From Paenibacillus sp. (GTDB taxonomy: Bacteria > Bacillota > Bacilli > Paenibacillales > YIM-B00363), in the NCBI RefSeq assembly GCF_031177825.1, contig NZ_JAPSKE010000004.1, positions 307,521 through 371,520 of the forward strand: DNA of 64,000 nt. The letters are read 5' to 3'. A program made the translations under genes and the position numbers. The notes below the pieces were generated by a model, which did no database searches, was not told where the DNA came from, and saw only the letters and a program-made list of their open reading frames with translations. Shown here piece after piece: positions 1 to 8,542 of the stretch. Numbering within the stretch: the stretch's first letter is position 1; each line of letters starts with the position of its first letter.

Positions 1-2000
1 GGAATGACCATTCCGCCGTAATGGCCCGTGACGGCGTTGTGGGTATCGGCGTAGCAATCGTCGAGCGCCCCTTGGCGATAGAGCTCCAGCGTCCAAGGGA
101 GATTGTGCGGCTGCCAGGCGTTGTCCCGATGATCGACCATCCAGCGAAGCGCCGCGACCGTAATGCCCTCCTGATACCGATGCCAGTCGATCTCCGGATC
201 GAGCGCGCCCCAGTCGAAGCCCATCTCCGACGCGGCCGCGAACGTGACGAGCGCCTCCCATTGCACGTGATCCCGCACCCAGTTGGCGAAATACCAATCG
301 CTCGAGCAGAGGCATGGCTTCGTATTGTACATCATCGGCAGACGGTCCGGATGCCACAGATGCGTGAACGGCAGCAGAGCGCGCAGCCAATAGACCGCCT
401 TCTCCCGATACCGCGGCTCGCCGAACGCCCGGTAGGCGTACGTATAGGCCAGAGCCGCGTGTCCCGCGGCGAGCAGATTCGGACTGCGCAGCGGCGTCTC
501 CCAGAAGTCCCCGCCCTCGGGACGCTTCATCGGCATGCAGAACTCCAATGCCAGCGCCGCGGCGTCCCGATACTTCGTCTCGCCCGTCGCTTCCCATAGT
601 GCGATCAACTCCGCGGCGGGCACGATGCAAATATCCAGCGCCGTATCGCCGGCGCGACCCATCGGCTCCAGGTATTCCCTCGCGACGACGAAGTCGTCCT
701 TCATGTAGTGCCTCCCGTCGGGGTCGAACGGGAACGCTCCGTCTTCCCGTTGATACGAGAGAAGCTCCTCGCCGTACGCCGCGAGCCGCTCGGGAGACAT
801 GTCCCGGATCCGCGAGACGGCGCCGAACCGCAGCTGCGGCTTGGCATATTCCGGCTGGGCGCGGCACCACGCGAGTTTCTCCCGCAGCCCGGGCGCGGCC
901 GCTCCGTCCGGAAGCAGTCGAAGATACCCTTCGGCGAAGCCGGGCTCATGCGGCCCTTCCGCCCCGGGATGCTGCGCGAAGCCGAAGCCCTTGCCTTCGT
1001 GCCAATACCGGGTATCGTACGCCGTCGCGATTCGCTCCAGCGCTTGCTCGAGCGGCCATCTCGGCGGCGGCGGCGCCGGCAGCCCGTATCGCTTCACCCA
1101 ATCGACGACGGCCTCCAGGCTGTCCCCCGCGCCGATACGAATCGCAGCATCGAAGCGTACTTCCTGATCCTTGTGCAGCTCGAGCGGGGGATCCGCGTAC
1201 ACGCGATTCTCCGCGCCTTCCCCTTGCGCGTCGGGAACCATGACCCCCATTAATTGATTGTTCATCCGGTCGATGAAGTTCGGCACGGCGAACACGGGCT
1301 GCGGACGATGGATGCGATCGTTGAACCATCGCGTCGCGTCCTGCCGCGGATCCCACGATAGCGAAGCGAAGACGCCTCCGCGGCTGATCGCCATTAACGG
1401 GCTGGCGACCTTGTTCGGATGCGGCGCGAACCGCTGCGCCCACGGATCTTTGAACCAGTCGGTGCCGCTGGACCATTCGTCGCCCTGGAGCCATTCCACG
1501 CCGGGAAAGATCGCGTCCGTCTTCGCCGTTCCGAAGTCGCCTTCCCCGAACTTGAACCACGGCCCGCGTACGTAACGAGCGAATAGATTGCTTCGCGACC
1601 GCAGCCGGAACGAGAGCAGGAGCGCCGCCTCGTCCGCCGGAACGGTCAGCGTCACCTCGCCTTCCATGACGGGCTCCGCGAACGGATAATGAATCCACTG
1701 CTCGAAGGACGTGCCCTTCAGCTTCTGCTGCACGACGAGCGACGCGACCGCGAACGTCAGCCGCTCGCCGAAGTCGCCGCTCGAACGAACGGCGTCCGCC
1801 GCCTCGAGCCGCATCGGCATCTCCTGATCCCGGAGCATCACCTCGCCGAGATGTTCGAGCACACCGATGTAAGCGCCGTTCCCGGCATGGATTTCCGCCC
1901 ATCCCCATCCGGTCAGCCGCTTATGGACGTCCACGCGGATCTTCCCGTTGTCCAACCGAATCGTTTCATTAGCGTAGCTTGCATGCTTATACTTCGGCAT
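1..2000 (-). CDS. Putative glycan-active six-hairpin-like protein (3' end beyond window)
   Basis: The frame is open from an ATG at 2000 to the left edge, giving at least 666 residues without a stop. AGGGGAG lies about 9 nt before the ATG. The N-terminal half looks beta-rich. The C-terminal half is rich in helices and in Trp/Tyr (for example GDFWETPLRSPNLLAAGHAA and SSDWYFANWVRDHVQWEALV), which resembles the alpha/alpha toroid of six-hairpin glycosidases and polysaccharide lyases. I cannot assign a family or catalytic residues. It is the third gene of the rhamnosidase operon, 46 nt after its neighbour, which supports a role in plant or bacterial polysaccharide breakdown. No signal peptide is visible, so it is probably cytoplasmic. 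Its full length is unknown. Confidence 0.7.
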   Translation of the reverse strand, partial: MPKYKHASYANETIRLDNGKIRVDVHKRLTGWGWAEIHAGNGAYIGVLEHLGEVMLRDQEMPMRLEAADAVRSSGDFGERLTFAVASLVVQQKLKGTSFEQWIHYPFAEPVMEGEVTLTVPADEAALLLSFRLRSRSNLFARYVRGPWFKFGEGDFGTAKTDAIFPGVEWLQGDEWSSGTDWFKDPWAQRFAPHPNKVASPLMAISRGGVFASLSWDPRQDATRWFNDRIHRPQPVFAVPNFIDRMNNQLMGVMVPDAQGEGAENRVYADPPLELHKDQEVRFDAAIRIGAGDSLEAVVDWVKRYGLPAPPPPRWPLEQALERIATAYDTRYWHEGKGFGFAQHPGAEGPHEPGFAEGYLRLLPDGAAAPGLREKLAWCRAQPEYAKPQLRFGAVSRIRDMSPERLAAYGEELLSYQREDGAFPFDPDGRHYMKDDFVVAREYLEPMGRAGDTALDICIVPAAELIALWEATGETKYRDAAALALEFCMPMKRPEGGDFWETPLRSPNLLAAGHAALAYTYAYRAFGEPRYREKAVYWLRALLPFTHLWHPDRLPMMYNTKPCLCSSDWYFANWVRDHVQWEALVTFAAASEMGFDWGALDPEIDWHRYQEGITVAALRWMVDHRDNAWQPHNLPWTLELYRQGALDDCYADTHNAVTGHYGGMVI

Positions 2001-2046
2001 GTCCGCATCTCCCCTTATGGGATTCTTACTCCCCTGGTAAGCGCTG

Positions 2047-3684
2047 TCAACCCTTGTCTGATCCGGCTTCCCGATAAATAAAATTCAGCCTGCCTTCCGG
2101 CGCGACGTCGCCGTGCCGGTAGAAGTCCATGAAATCCCCTTCGCTCTGCATATGGTCGACCCACTTGAACTCGAAGCGCAGCGGCTCCCCCGGACGGTTC
2201 AAGCCGAGCGCCGCCCTCGGCACGGCGAGCTGAAGCTCGTTCCCCTGGACGACGTACCGGACGTCGCAGACCGCTTCCCACCGCCATCCCCCGACGCTGC
2301 GCTCCAGCGCCGACCGCGAGGCGTCCTTCACCGTCCGGTTCACGATGTAATCGTACCCGTGCCAGCCTTCGTCCGGCGATCCGCCCGTGTCGATCAGCAG
2401 CATCATCCAGTGTCGGTCGGTATGCGGCGTGACGGCCTCTCGCGTGCGCGCGTAAAAGTATACGTACGCCTCGTCGTGCGTCGCCTTCATCGTCACGAAG
2501 TCGTTCCGTCCGGTATCGTCGGAATACAGGAGGCTTCCGTACCCGCGATGTCGCCTCGGAACGGTGTCGCCCGCGAAGTCGCGGTATTCCGGAAGGACAT
2601 CGTCCCATCCTCGGAAATTCCGCTCCATCGGAATCGTTCGCCCGGGACCGGCCGCCGGCGTCGGCGGCGTTCTCTTATACCGCCGAATGTATTCGACCAT
2701 CTGAAGGTAATAATTGTCGTTATATCCCCCCTTCATCGGTTCGATGTCTCGGCTGAAGTTCAACGTCGCTTGATCGACGAACAAGATCGGACGTTCGGGC
2801 GGTCCCTTAAGCCGCATCGCGATCCATTCGTTCCAGCCCGTCACGAACACGATGTCGGGGTCCTCGGCGAGCGCGAACTCCCATTGCTCCGCGATGTTAT
2901 AGCCCGCGTATGCGGCGCCGGGAGCGTCGTCGTTGGCGCCGTTATGAAAGCTTCTTCCCCAATTGACGCCGTGATTGTAGAAGGGGGTGTCGCTCATAGC
3001 GACGGTCGGATGCTGCGCCACCGATACGCTGACGATTTCCTTCTCGCCTTCGTCGTTGAAATAGACCCGCTGCGGCCGGCAAAACTCGATCCAAGGAAAC
3101 CCGTTCGTCTTGCGCTCGTCGAACGGCCATTGGTTCAGCCGGAACGTGAAGAACGTCCGAATGTCCTCGCCGCATTCCCCGGGATCTCCGATCATCAGCG
3201 GCTTCCCTTTCCAGTGAAACCAGAGCTCCGCGTACCGTCCGGGCTTGTAGATGTCCTCGTACAGCTTCGCGATCGTCTCGCCGGAGCGCGTATTCGTGTA
3301 GAAGACGATCCGGGGCACGTCGAAGCCTTGACGCCGGACGTCTTCCAGTATCTCGAACAAGACGTCGTAGACGTTCTTATACGTAACCGCGTTGGTCGTA
3401 TCGAACACGAGGAAATCGACGCCGGCGGCCGTCAGCAGCTGCACGTGCTTCCGGAGCACCCACGCGTCGTCGTTCAAATAGTACCCGTACAGCGGCTCCC
3501 CCCAGAAGTGGAACGCATCTTGCGGTCCCCATAACGGATGATCGGGATCGAACACCGCATCGGGGGCCGCCTGCAAAATGTTCGTATTGTCGAACGGCCC
3601 CTCCGTCCCGTGTTGGCCGAGCCACAGGAAATAAAACAGGCCGACGTAACGTTCGCGGTTTTCCCGGTTCGTCCGCTCCGTCAT
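2047..3684 (-). CDS. GH71/99-like protein with C-terminal carbohydrate-binding-like domain
   Basis: Encodes 545 residues starting MTERTN. The ATG overlaps the stop of the upstream rhamnosidase gene (ATGA, 3681-3684), so translation is probably coupled. The first about 390 residues form a TIM-barrel-like region with GLFYFLWLG near the start, FLVFDTTNAV and a GWNEW motif near residue 283, as in GH71/GH99-like proteins. Residues from about 398 (DEAYVYFYARTRE, then MMLLIDTGG) resemble a CBM9-type carbohydrate-binding sandwich. There is no signal peptide. It probably acts on oligosaccharides taken into the cell together with the rhamnosidase. The GH71/99 placement comes from recalled motifs and the substrate is unknown. 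Confidence 0.72.
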   Translation of the reverse strand: MTERTNRENRERYVGLFYFLWLGQHGTEGPFDNTNILQAAPDAVFDPDHPLWGPQDAFHFWGEPLYGYYLNDDAWVLRKHVQLLTAAGVDFLVFDTTNAVTYKNVYDVLFEILEDVRRQGFDVPRIVFYTNTRSGETIAKLYEDIYKPGRYAELWFHWKGKPLMIGDPGECGEDIRTFFTFRLNQWPFDERKTNGFPWIEFCRPQRVYFNDEGEKEIVSVSVAQHPTVAMSDTPFYNHGVNWGRSFHNGANDDAPGAAYAGYNIAEQWEFALAEDPDIVFVTGWNEWIAMRLKGPPERPILFVDQATLNFSRDIEPMKGGYNDNYYLQMVEYIRRYKRTPPTPAAGPGRTIPMERNFRGWDDVLPEYRDFAGDTVPRRHRGYGSLLYSDDTGRNDFVTMKATHDEAYVYFYARTREAVTPHTDRHWMMLLIDTGGSPDEGWHGYDYIVNRTVKDASRSALERSVGGWRWEAVCDVRYVVQGNELQLAVPRAALGLNRPGEPLRFEFKWVDHMQSEGDFMDFYRHGDVAPEGRLNFIYREAGSDKG

Positions 3685-6095
3685 GCGATCGACCCCCTTC
3701 CCGCATTCTCGATCCGTTCGACGACGCCCATACCGTCGGCGCGATCGGCGCGGTCGACCCATCGGCCTCGGACGAGAACGCTTTCGCCCCGCCGCTCGCA
3801 TGCGAGAGGTTCCAACGCCGGCGAACGAAGCTGTAACCGTTCCGGATGCTCCAACGCGACGGATACGCTCCCGTCGGCCTCTCGCACGCATGACGCGCGG
3901 ATCGGTCCGAAGGCGGTCGGCACCGTTCCCTTCGCCCAGTCGAGATCGCCGAGCGCCGGCCGGAATTCGAACGCGCCCGACGCGATCTCGCGCACGTCGA
4001 TGCCGAGCGTGCGTTCCGTCAGCACGTACGTCGGTGACGCGCCCCAGCCGTGGCAATGACTGACCGGGATATAGTCGGACAAATACGTCGGCGTGTTGCC
4101 CTGATAAGGGCTCGGCACGGTACAGCGCGGGGACGACGGATCGAACGTCTCCCACCACGTCGTGGCGCCTCTCGCCACCATCTCGCCCCAGTAAGCGCGA
4201 ATAATGTCCAGCGCCGCGTCCGCGTACCCTCGTTCGAACAGCACCTCGAGCACGATATGATAGAAGAAAGCTCCCTTGAGCTCGGGACACGCCCCGCGCA
4301 GAAACCCTTCCGTTAGAAAATGCTCCGCTTCCTCGTCCGTCATAATGCCGGACCATACCGCGATGAAGTTCGTCTGGAACGTGACGTTGTCGGATAAGCC
4401 GTCGTCCGTCAAACAATCCGCGAACATGCGCTTCTCCGGAATCCACAGCAGCGAACGGATCGAATCGCGCAGCCGATCGGCCCGTTCGGTAAGCTCCGCC
4501 GCGAACGACGCGTCTCCGAACGCCGCCGAGAGAACCGCAGCCTTCCGGAGCACCTTGTGATGCAGGCAGGATACGGCCGTGACCCGATCCCGCTTGTCGA
4601 TATAGTCGGCCCAGTCGACGAAACACCACCAGCTGCCCCGATCCGCCCGGGCGAACAATCCATTCTCGTCTTCCTGCTCCCGGAACCATCCGATCAATCG
4701 CCGGATCGGCTCCCACACTTCCTTCACGAACGCATCGTCCGCGGAATACTTCCAATAATCGAAGACGCCTAGAAACCAATAAGCGTTAAAGTCGGGCAGC
4801 AGGAAGTCGTTCCGCTCCGGACCGGTGCCGGGGATGGAGCCGTCCTCGTTCTGAATTCTGGCTCCCTGCAGCAAGCATTTCCGAACCAAGGCCGTATCCC
4901 CGAACGTCTGGTAGATGACCTTGGCCATCACGACCGCGTCCACGACCCACAGCGCTTGTTCGCGGTACGGACAATCCTCCAGATGATCTTGACTGTTAAC
5001 CTCGGTCGTATACCGGCCGATGTCCCAGATCCGGTTCAACAGCGGATCGCTGCATTCGAAATCGCCGTTCCGCTCGAACGGGTAACGTACGAACCGCATT
5101 TGGAACGATTCCAACGCGATCGGAGCGGGGGTCGCCTGAGCCGACAGCTTCAAATAACGAAACGCCCTTCTGCCGTATGGAGACAGTCGATTCTCCCCGC
5201 GCTTCAGAACGAAGGTGTCCAACAGCGTTAACTCTAAGGACTCCCCGTAAAACAGCTGCAGCACGCCGCCCTCCGGCGCATGAACGAGAAGCTCCGGATA
5301 TCCGACCTTCACGGCGGAGAAATCGAACACGACGCCGGGCAGCGATCCCGGAACGCTCGCGTCGAGCACCATCCGGCCGACGGAAGCATCGCCGTCTTCG
5401 TCCCCATAAGCGATCATCTGCTCCGCCCCGAACAGCGAACCGTAGTTCTCCTCGATTCGGACGATCGCGTTAGGTCGAACGGCCTCCCGGCGCAAGAACG
5501 GAATTTCCCGCGGCAGCAGCCTCGGCCATGCGGAATCCGCCTGCATCGCGTCTGCGACGACCCTAGCATTCTGCCATGACGAATCGTCGTACCCCGCCAG
5601 CTCCCAGCCGTCTTCCTTGTCCGCTAAGTAGATTTCTTTATACCCGCCCCAGTTGTGCATTCTGGAGACGTTGTTCACCCATCGCGGCGAGCGCCGGCAT
5701 CTCCACGATTCGTCCGTCCCGACCGTCAGGTCGCCCGCATCGGTCCGAACGTCCAGCTGCGCGATCATCCCGCCGGGACCTTGACGCTGCATCGTCACGA
5801 TGTCCGTCGTCCCGAAGTTATATGCGACGATCGCAAGGCAATTGTCGCCGATCGTTAGGCGATCCGCCACGTCGTACTCGTCATAATACTTCCAAGCGAC
5901 GTCGGACGGCGACGGCCCGTTCCCGATCTCGACGCCGTTCACGTATACCTTATACTCTTGATTCGCGGAAATCCGCAACGCGGCCGAGCGAACCTGCGCA
6001 TCGACTGGAAAGACGGTCCGCGCTTCGGCATATACGTTGGGCGTTCGCTCCGGTGCATCGATCCAGATCCACTTCGCTTGCCATGTTTGATTCAT
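3681..6095 (-). CDS. Alpha-L-rhamnosidase (GH78 family)
   Basis: Encodes 804 residues, with GGGGGAG before the ATG. The N-terminal part contains the jelly-roll module typical of bacterial rhamnosidases (AALRISANQEYKVYVNG). The catalytic toroid carries EDCPYREQALWVVDA at residues 373-387, matching the acidic DCP.RDE...D signature of GH78, and a later TTWWETFDP motif that corresponds to the region of the general base. GH78 enzymes hydrolyse terminal alpha-L-rhamnose from rhamnogalacturonan, flavonoid glycosides or bacterial glycans. It has no signal peptide, so it is intracellular. It is the first gene of the three-gene glycan operon. The family is secure; the exact substrate is not. Confidence 0.9.
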   Translation of the reverse strand: MNQTWQAKWIWIDAPERTPNVYAEARTVFPVDAQVRSAALRISANQEYKVYVNGVEIGNGPSPSDVAWKYYDEYDVADRLTIGDNCLAIVAYNFGTTDIVTMQRQGPGGMIAQLDVRTDAGDLTVGTDESWRCRRSPRWVNNVSRMHNWGGYKEIYLADKEDGWELAGYDDSSWQNARVVADAMQADSAWPRLLPREIPFLRREAVRPNAIVRIEENYGSLFGAEQMIAYGDEDGDASVGRMVLDASVPGSLPGVVFDFSAVKVGYPELLVHAPEGGVLQLFYGESLELTLLDTFVLKRGENRLSPYGRRAFRYLKLSAQATPAPIALESFQMRFVRYPFERNGDFECSDPLLNRIWDIGRYTTEVNSQDHLEDCPYREQALWVVDAVVMAKVIYQTFGDTALVRKCLLQGARIQNEDGSIPGTGPERNDFLLPDFNAYWFLGVFDYWKYSADDAFVKEVWEPIRRLIGWFREQEDENGLFARADRGSWWCFVDWADYIDKRDRVTAVSCLHHKVLRKAAVLSAAFGDASFAAELTERADRLRDSIRSLLWIPEKRMFADCLTDDGLSDNVTFQTNFIAVWSGIMTDEEAEHFLTEGFLRGACPELKGAFFYHIVLEVLFERGYADAALDIIRAYWGEMVARGATTWWETFDPSSPRCTVPSPYQGNTPTYLSDYIPVSHCHGWGASPTYVLTERTLGIDVREIASGAFEFRPALGDLDWAKGTVPTAFGPIRASCVREADGSVSVALEHPERLQLRSPALEPLACERRGESVLVRGRWVDRADRADGMGVVERIENAGRGSIA

Positions 6096-6117
6096 TCCGG
6101 TGGCTCCCCCGCTGATG

Positions 6118-6148
6118 AAGTATAGTTACTTACGTATACCCTATACTT
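6118..6148. promoter_or_regulatory. Inverted repeat, possible operator at the rhamnosidase transcription start
   Basis: AAGTATAG (6118-6125) and CTATACTT (6141-6148) form a perfect 8-nt inverted repeat with a 15-nt spacer. It overlaps the predicted transcription start of the rhamnosidase operon, a normal place for a repressor site. No sugar-responsive regulator gene lies next to it within the window. Confidence 0.4.
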
Positions 6149-6150
6149 AA

Positions 6151-6179
6151 AATATATACTTAATGATCTGTTTTATCAA
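6151..6179 (-). promoter_or_regulatory. Sigma-A promoter of the rhamnosidase operon
   Basis: On the minus strand TTGATA (6174-6179) and TATATT (6151-6156) are separated by 17 nt, upstream of the rhamnosidase gene. The expected start of transcription is near 6144. Confidence 0.6.
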
Positions 6180-6286
6180 TTGCATTTTGAATGATATACG
6201 TTTATTTTCGCCGATCCTTCACATGAGCTACGGCGAAATGGAGAATACTCCTAGGAAGGAACATGCGGAGAGGGTGAAGTCCTTCG

Positions 6287-7468
6287 ATGTCGACTTCGAC
6301 TACGAGCACTTATCGGAAGGTTTTCTGGTCGGCCGGATTCGGGTGGATGTTCGACGCCATGGATGTCGGCTTGCTTTCTTTCATTCTTGTGATGCTGAAG
6401 GAAGAGTGGCATCTGACGCCGAGCGAGGGCGGAATGCTAGGGACGATGAATATGGTCGGCATGGCGCTCGGCGCGTTCTTAGGAGGATATTACGCCGATC
6501 GTATCGGCAGACGCCCCGTATTTCTTTATACGTTGGCGCTGTTCGGATTGGCGAGCGTCTGCAGCGCGGCGGCGACGGGCTTTCTGTCGATGCTCGCCCT
6601 CCGTTTCCTGATGGGCTTGGGACTCGGGGCGGAGCTTCCTGTCGCATCGACGCTTGTGAACGAATTCGCGCCGGAAGCGAAGCGAGGCAGAGCCGTCGTG
6701 CTGTTGGAGAGCTTCTGGGCGTTCGGTTGGATCTTGGCGGCCGTCATCGCTTACTACGTCATGCCCGCGTACGGATGGCGTACGGCAGTCCTCATCGGGG
6801 CGTTCCCGTTGGTGTACGCCGTCGCGATTCGAAGAAACATTCCGGAATCCCCGGCGTTCGTCCGAAGCGACGAGGATCGCGCGAACCTTCGCGAAATCTT
6901 CACGGCGTACCGGAAGCCGACGATCGCGCTTTGGAGCGTATGGCTCGCGATCTCCTTTTCTTACTACGGCATGTTTCTCTGGCTTCCCTCCGTACTGGTG
7001 GACAAAGGGTATACGTTACTCAAAAGCTTCGAATACGTGCTCCTGATGACGCTGGCGCAGCTGCCGGGGTACTTCTCTGCGGCCTACCTGGTCGAGCGGT
7101 GGGGTCGCAAGCCTACGCTGGCCGCGTTCATGGCGATGACGGCCGTCGCCGCCGTCGGATTCGGCGCAAGCGAATCCGACGGCTTCCTCCTGTCGTTCGG
7201 CGCATTGCTTTCCTTCTTTAACTTGGGGGCCTGGGGCGCGCTTTACGCGTATACTCCGGAAAATTACCCCGCCCGCGTTAGAGCTTCGGGCGCCGGCTTC
7301 GCGGCCGCCTTCGGCCGGGTCGGCAGCATCGTCGCGCCGTTCCTGGTCGGGGCGTTCATCGACAACCAAGTCGGCTACCTCGTCATCTTCGGCATGTTCA
7401 CCGTCGTGTTGCTGATCGGCGCTTTCCTGCTGATGCGCTTGGGAACGGAAACGAGGCCCCTCCGTTAA
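6287..7468 (+). CDS. MFS transporter
   Basis: Encodes 393 residues, with GGAGAGGGTG ahead of the ATG. The protein is a 12-helix major facilitator: GGYYADRIGRRPVFLY in the loop between helices 2 and 3 is the family signature, and GLGAELPVASTLVNEF in helices 4-5 is like the metabolite:H+ symporter and NiaP/aromatic-acid group. A short cytoplasmic loop (SPAFVRSDEDRANL) divides the two halves. It is transcribed divergently from the glycosidase operon. Its substrate may be a sugar acid, nicotinate-like or aromatic compound, or a product of the neighbouring enzymes; this cannot be decided from sequence alone. A weak promoter, TTGCAT-17-TATTTT, is visible at 6180-6208. Confidence 0.85.
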   Translation: MSTSTTSTYRKVFWSAGFGWMFDAMDVGLLSFILVMLKEEWHLTPSEGGMLGTMNMVGMALGAFLGGYYADRIGRRPVFLYTLALFGLASVCSAAATGFLSMLALRFLMGLGLGAELPVASTLVNEFAPEAKRGRAVVLLESFWAFGWILAAVIAYYVMPAYGWRTAVLIGAFPLVYAVAIRRNIPESPAFVRSDEDRANLREIFTAYRKPTIALWSVWLAISFSYYGMFLWLPSVLVDKGYTLLKSFEYVLLMTLAQLPGYFSAAYLVERWGRKPTLAAFMAMTAVAAVGFGASESDGFLLSFGALLSFFNLGAWGALYAYTPENYPARVRASGAGFAAAFGRVGSIVAPFLVGAFIDNQVGYLVIFGMFTVVLLIGAFLLMRLGTETRPLR

Positions 7469-7540
7469 CGCCGAGAGACCTCCGTTTCGATTCGCCCTAG
7501 CGGCAGTGCGATGCGGAACACGGTTCCGCCCCATAACGAA
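7465..7540 (-). pseudogene. Possible remnant of a histidine kinase C-terminus
   Basis: One minus-strand frame reads SLWGGTVFRIALPLGRIETE and ends at a TAA at 7465-7467. The GGTVFRIALPL stretch matches the last strand of histidine-kinase ATPase domains, as in the two intact kinases of this window (GSTFRVRIP and STVFQVRLP). Nothing upstream continues the gene; a terminator hairpin comes directly before it. It would be about 25 codons of a lost gene. The match is short, so chance similarity is possible. Confidence 0.35.
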
Positions 7541-7582
7541 AACCAAGGAATGTCCGCGCATCCGGCGGACATTCCTTGGTTC
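7541..7582. terminator. Bidirectional intrinsic terminator
   Basis: AACCAAGGAATGTCCGC pairs with its exact complement after a 6-nt loop. It lies between the convergent MFS and small zinc-ribbon genes, and a TTTTCG tail is seen on the minus strand. Confidence 0.7.
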
Positions 7583-7763
7583 ATTCTTCCTTCTCCTCAT
7601 TCGGTTCTTCGGAGCAGTCGAAGCATAACAGCGTCTTATCTTCCATAACGATTCCGTTCAAGAAGCCTTCGTTGCAGTAAATCGGCGATTCGCACGATCG
7701 ACAGTTTCCGACGAATTCGCGCACTGCCTTCTCCTCCCCGTAACGACAAGCGTTATTGGTCAT
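7581..7763 (-). CDS. Small CxxC/CxxC zinc-ribbon-like protein
   Basis: Encodes 60 residues from the ATG at 7763 (MTNNACRYGEEK). A GTG at 7787 in the same frame would add eight residues and has a GGAAG about 12 nt upstream. Two cysteine pairs, CRSC near residue 21 and CFDC near residue 48, with another Cys between them, would form a small zinc ribbon. It resembles no family I can name with confidence. It shares a strand with the NUDIX gene upstream, only about 40 nt away, so the two may be co-transcribed. Confidence 0.6.
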   Translation of the reverse strand: MTNNACRYGEEKAVREFVGNCRSCESPIYCNEGFLNGIVMEDKTLLCFDCSEEPNEEKEE

Positions 7764-7803
7764 ACGATATGTGCCGGCACCCCGCACGCTTCGCTCGTGC
7801 TTC

Positions 7804-8319
7804 CTAACGCATCAACTTGATCGCGTGCTCCAAAATCGCGCGATCCCGCATCAACATGAACCGCTTTGAATAATCGTCGTTGCGTTGCACCGCGTTCTTC
7901 ATCGCTTCCAACGCCTCGGACGGCGTTAGCCACGCGATCGTCATGCCAAGCCTTCGCTCGTTGGCGCTAAGCATCGTCTTCCCCGTATTTCGAAGCGCTC
8001 TGGCCAAATAACAATAAGAGTATTGCATGAATCGATTCCGATTCTTATGCTCCTCCGCCCAGCCGAGCTCATGGACGATCTCCGCTTCGAAGCCCGTCTC
8101 TTCCAAAATTTCGCGAACGAAGGCGTCCCGCGGATCTTCGCCCTTGTCTACGCCGCCGCCCGGCAGCTTGTACAAGTCCGAGGCGGACATATACATCATG
8201 CCTACGTTCGAACGTTCATCTAATAACACGCCTCTAGCGCCGTATCGGGAAACCGAATCCAAGTACGCCGGAGCGCCGCCGAAGAAGTCGCTGTCTGTAA
8301 TTCTGACAAGACGCCGCAT
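7804..8319 (-). CDS. NUDIX hydrolase
   Basis: Encodes 171 residues; AAGGAGG stands 6 nt before the ATG. The NUDIX box is complete: GGGVDKGEDPRDAFVREILE followed by ETGFEAEI fits GX5EX7REUXEEXGU, which binds the divalent cations that drive cleavage of nucleoside-diphosphate-linked compounds. The N-terminal RYGARGVLLDERSNVGMMYM strand pair is typical of the fold. The substrate cannot be read from sequence. It probably heads a short transcript with the downstream zinc-ribbon gene. Confidence 0.88.
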   Translation of the reverse strand: MRRLVRITDSDFFGGAPAYLDSVSRYGARGVLLDERSNVGMMYMSASDLYKLPGGGVDKGEDPRDAFVREILEETGFEAEIVHELGWAEEHKNRNRFMQYSYCYLARALRNTGKTMLSANERRLGMTIAWLTPSEALEAMKNAVQRNDDYSKRFMLMRDRAILEHAIKLMR

Positions 8320-8468
8320 GTCACTCCTCCTTATTCGGTTCGTCAGGCAAGCATGGAACCATTTTACTATATCTTAAGTTGAAATCATATGATCTTGCGC
8401 CCGACCGAACCAACCGGAATCGAGCGGATTCGGACCTTCTCGTTCTGTCTTTCGAATACTACGTCGGA

Positions 8469-8490
8469 CTGACCATTTCTTAATGGTCAG
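8469..8490. promoter_or_regulatory. Perfect palindrome upstream of the thioredoxin-like gene
   Basis: CTGACCATT and AATGGTCAG form a perfect 9-nt inverted repeat around TCTT. The form and position suit an operator for a TetR-like dimer, but no such regulator is encoded nearby. An in-frame ATG at 8483 falls inside it, which argues for a later start of the gene. Confidence 0.45.
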
Positions 8491-8542
8491 TATTCCGTTA
8501 CATTCGGTATATCTCCTTCAGACGAAAGGTTGCGTGAAAAAC

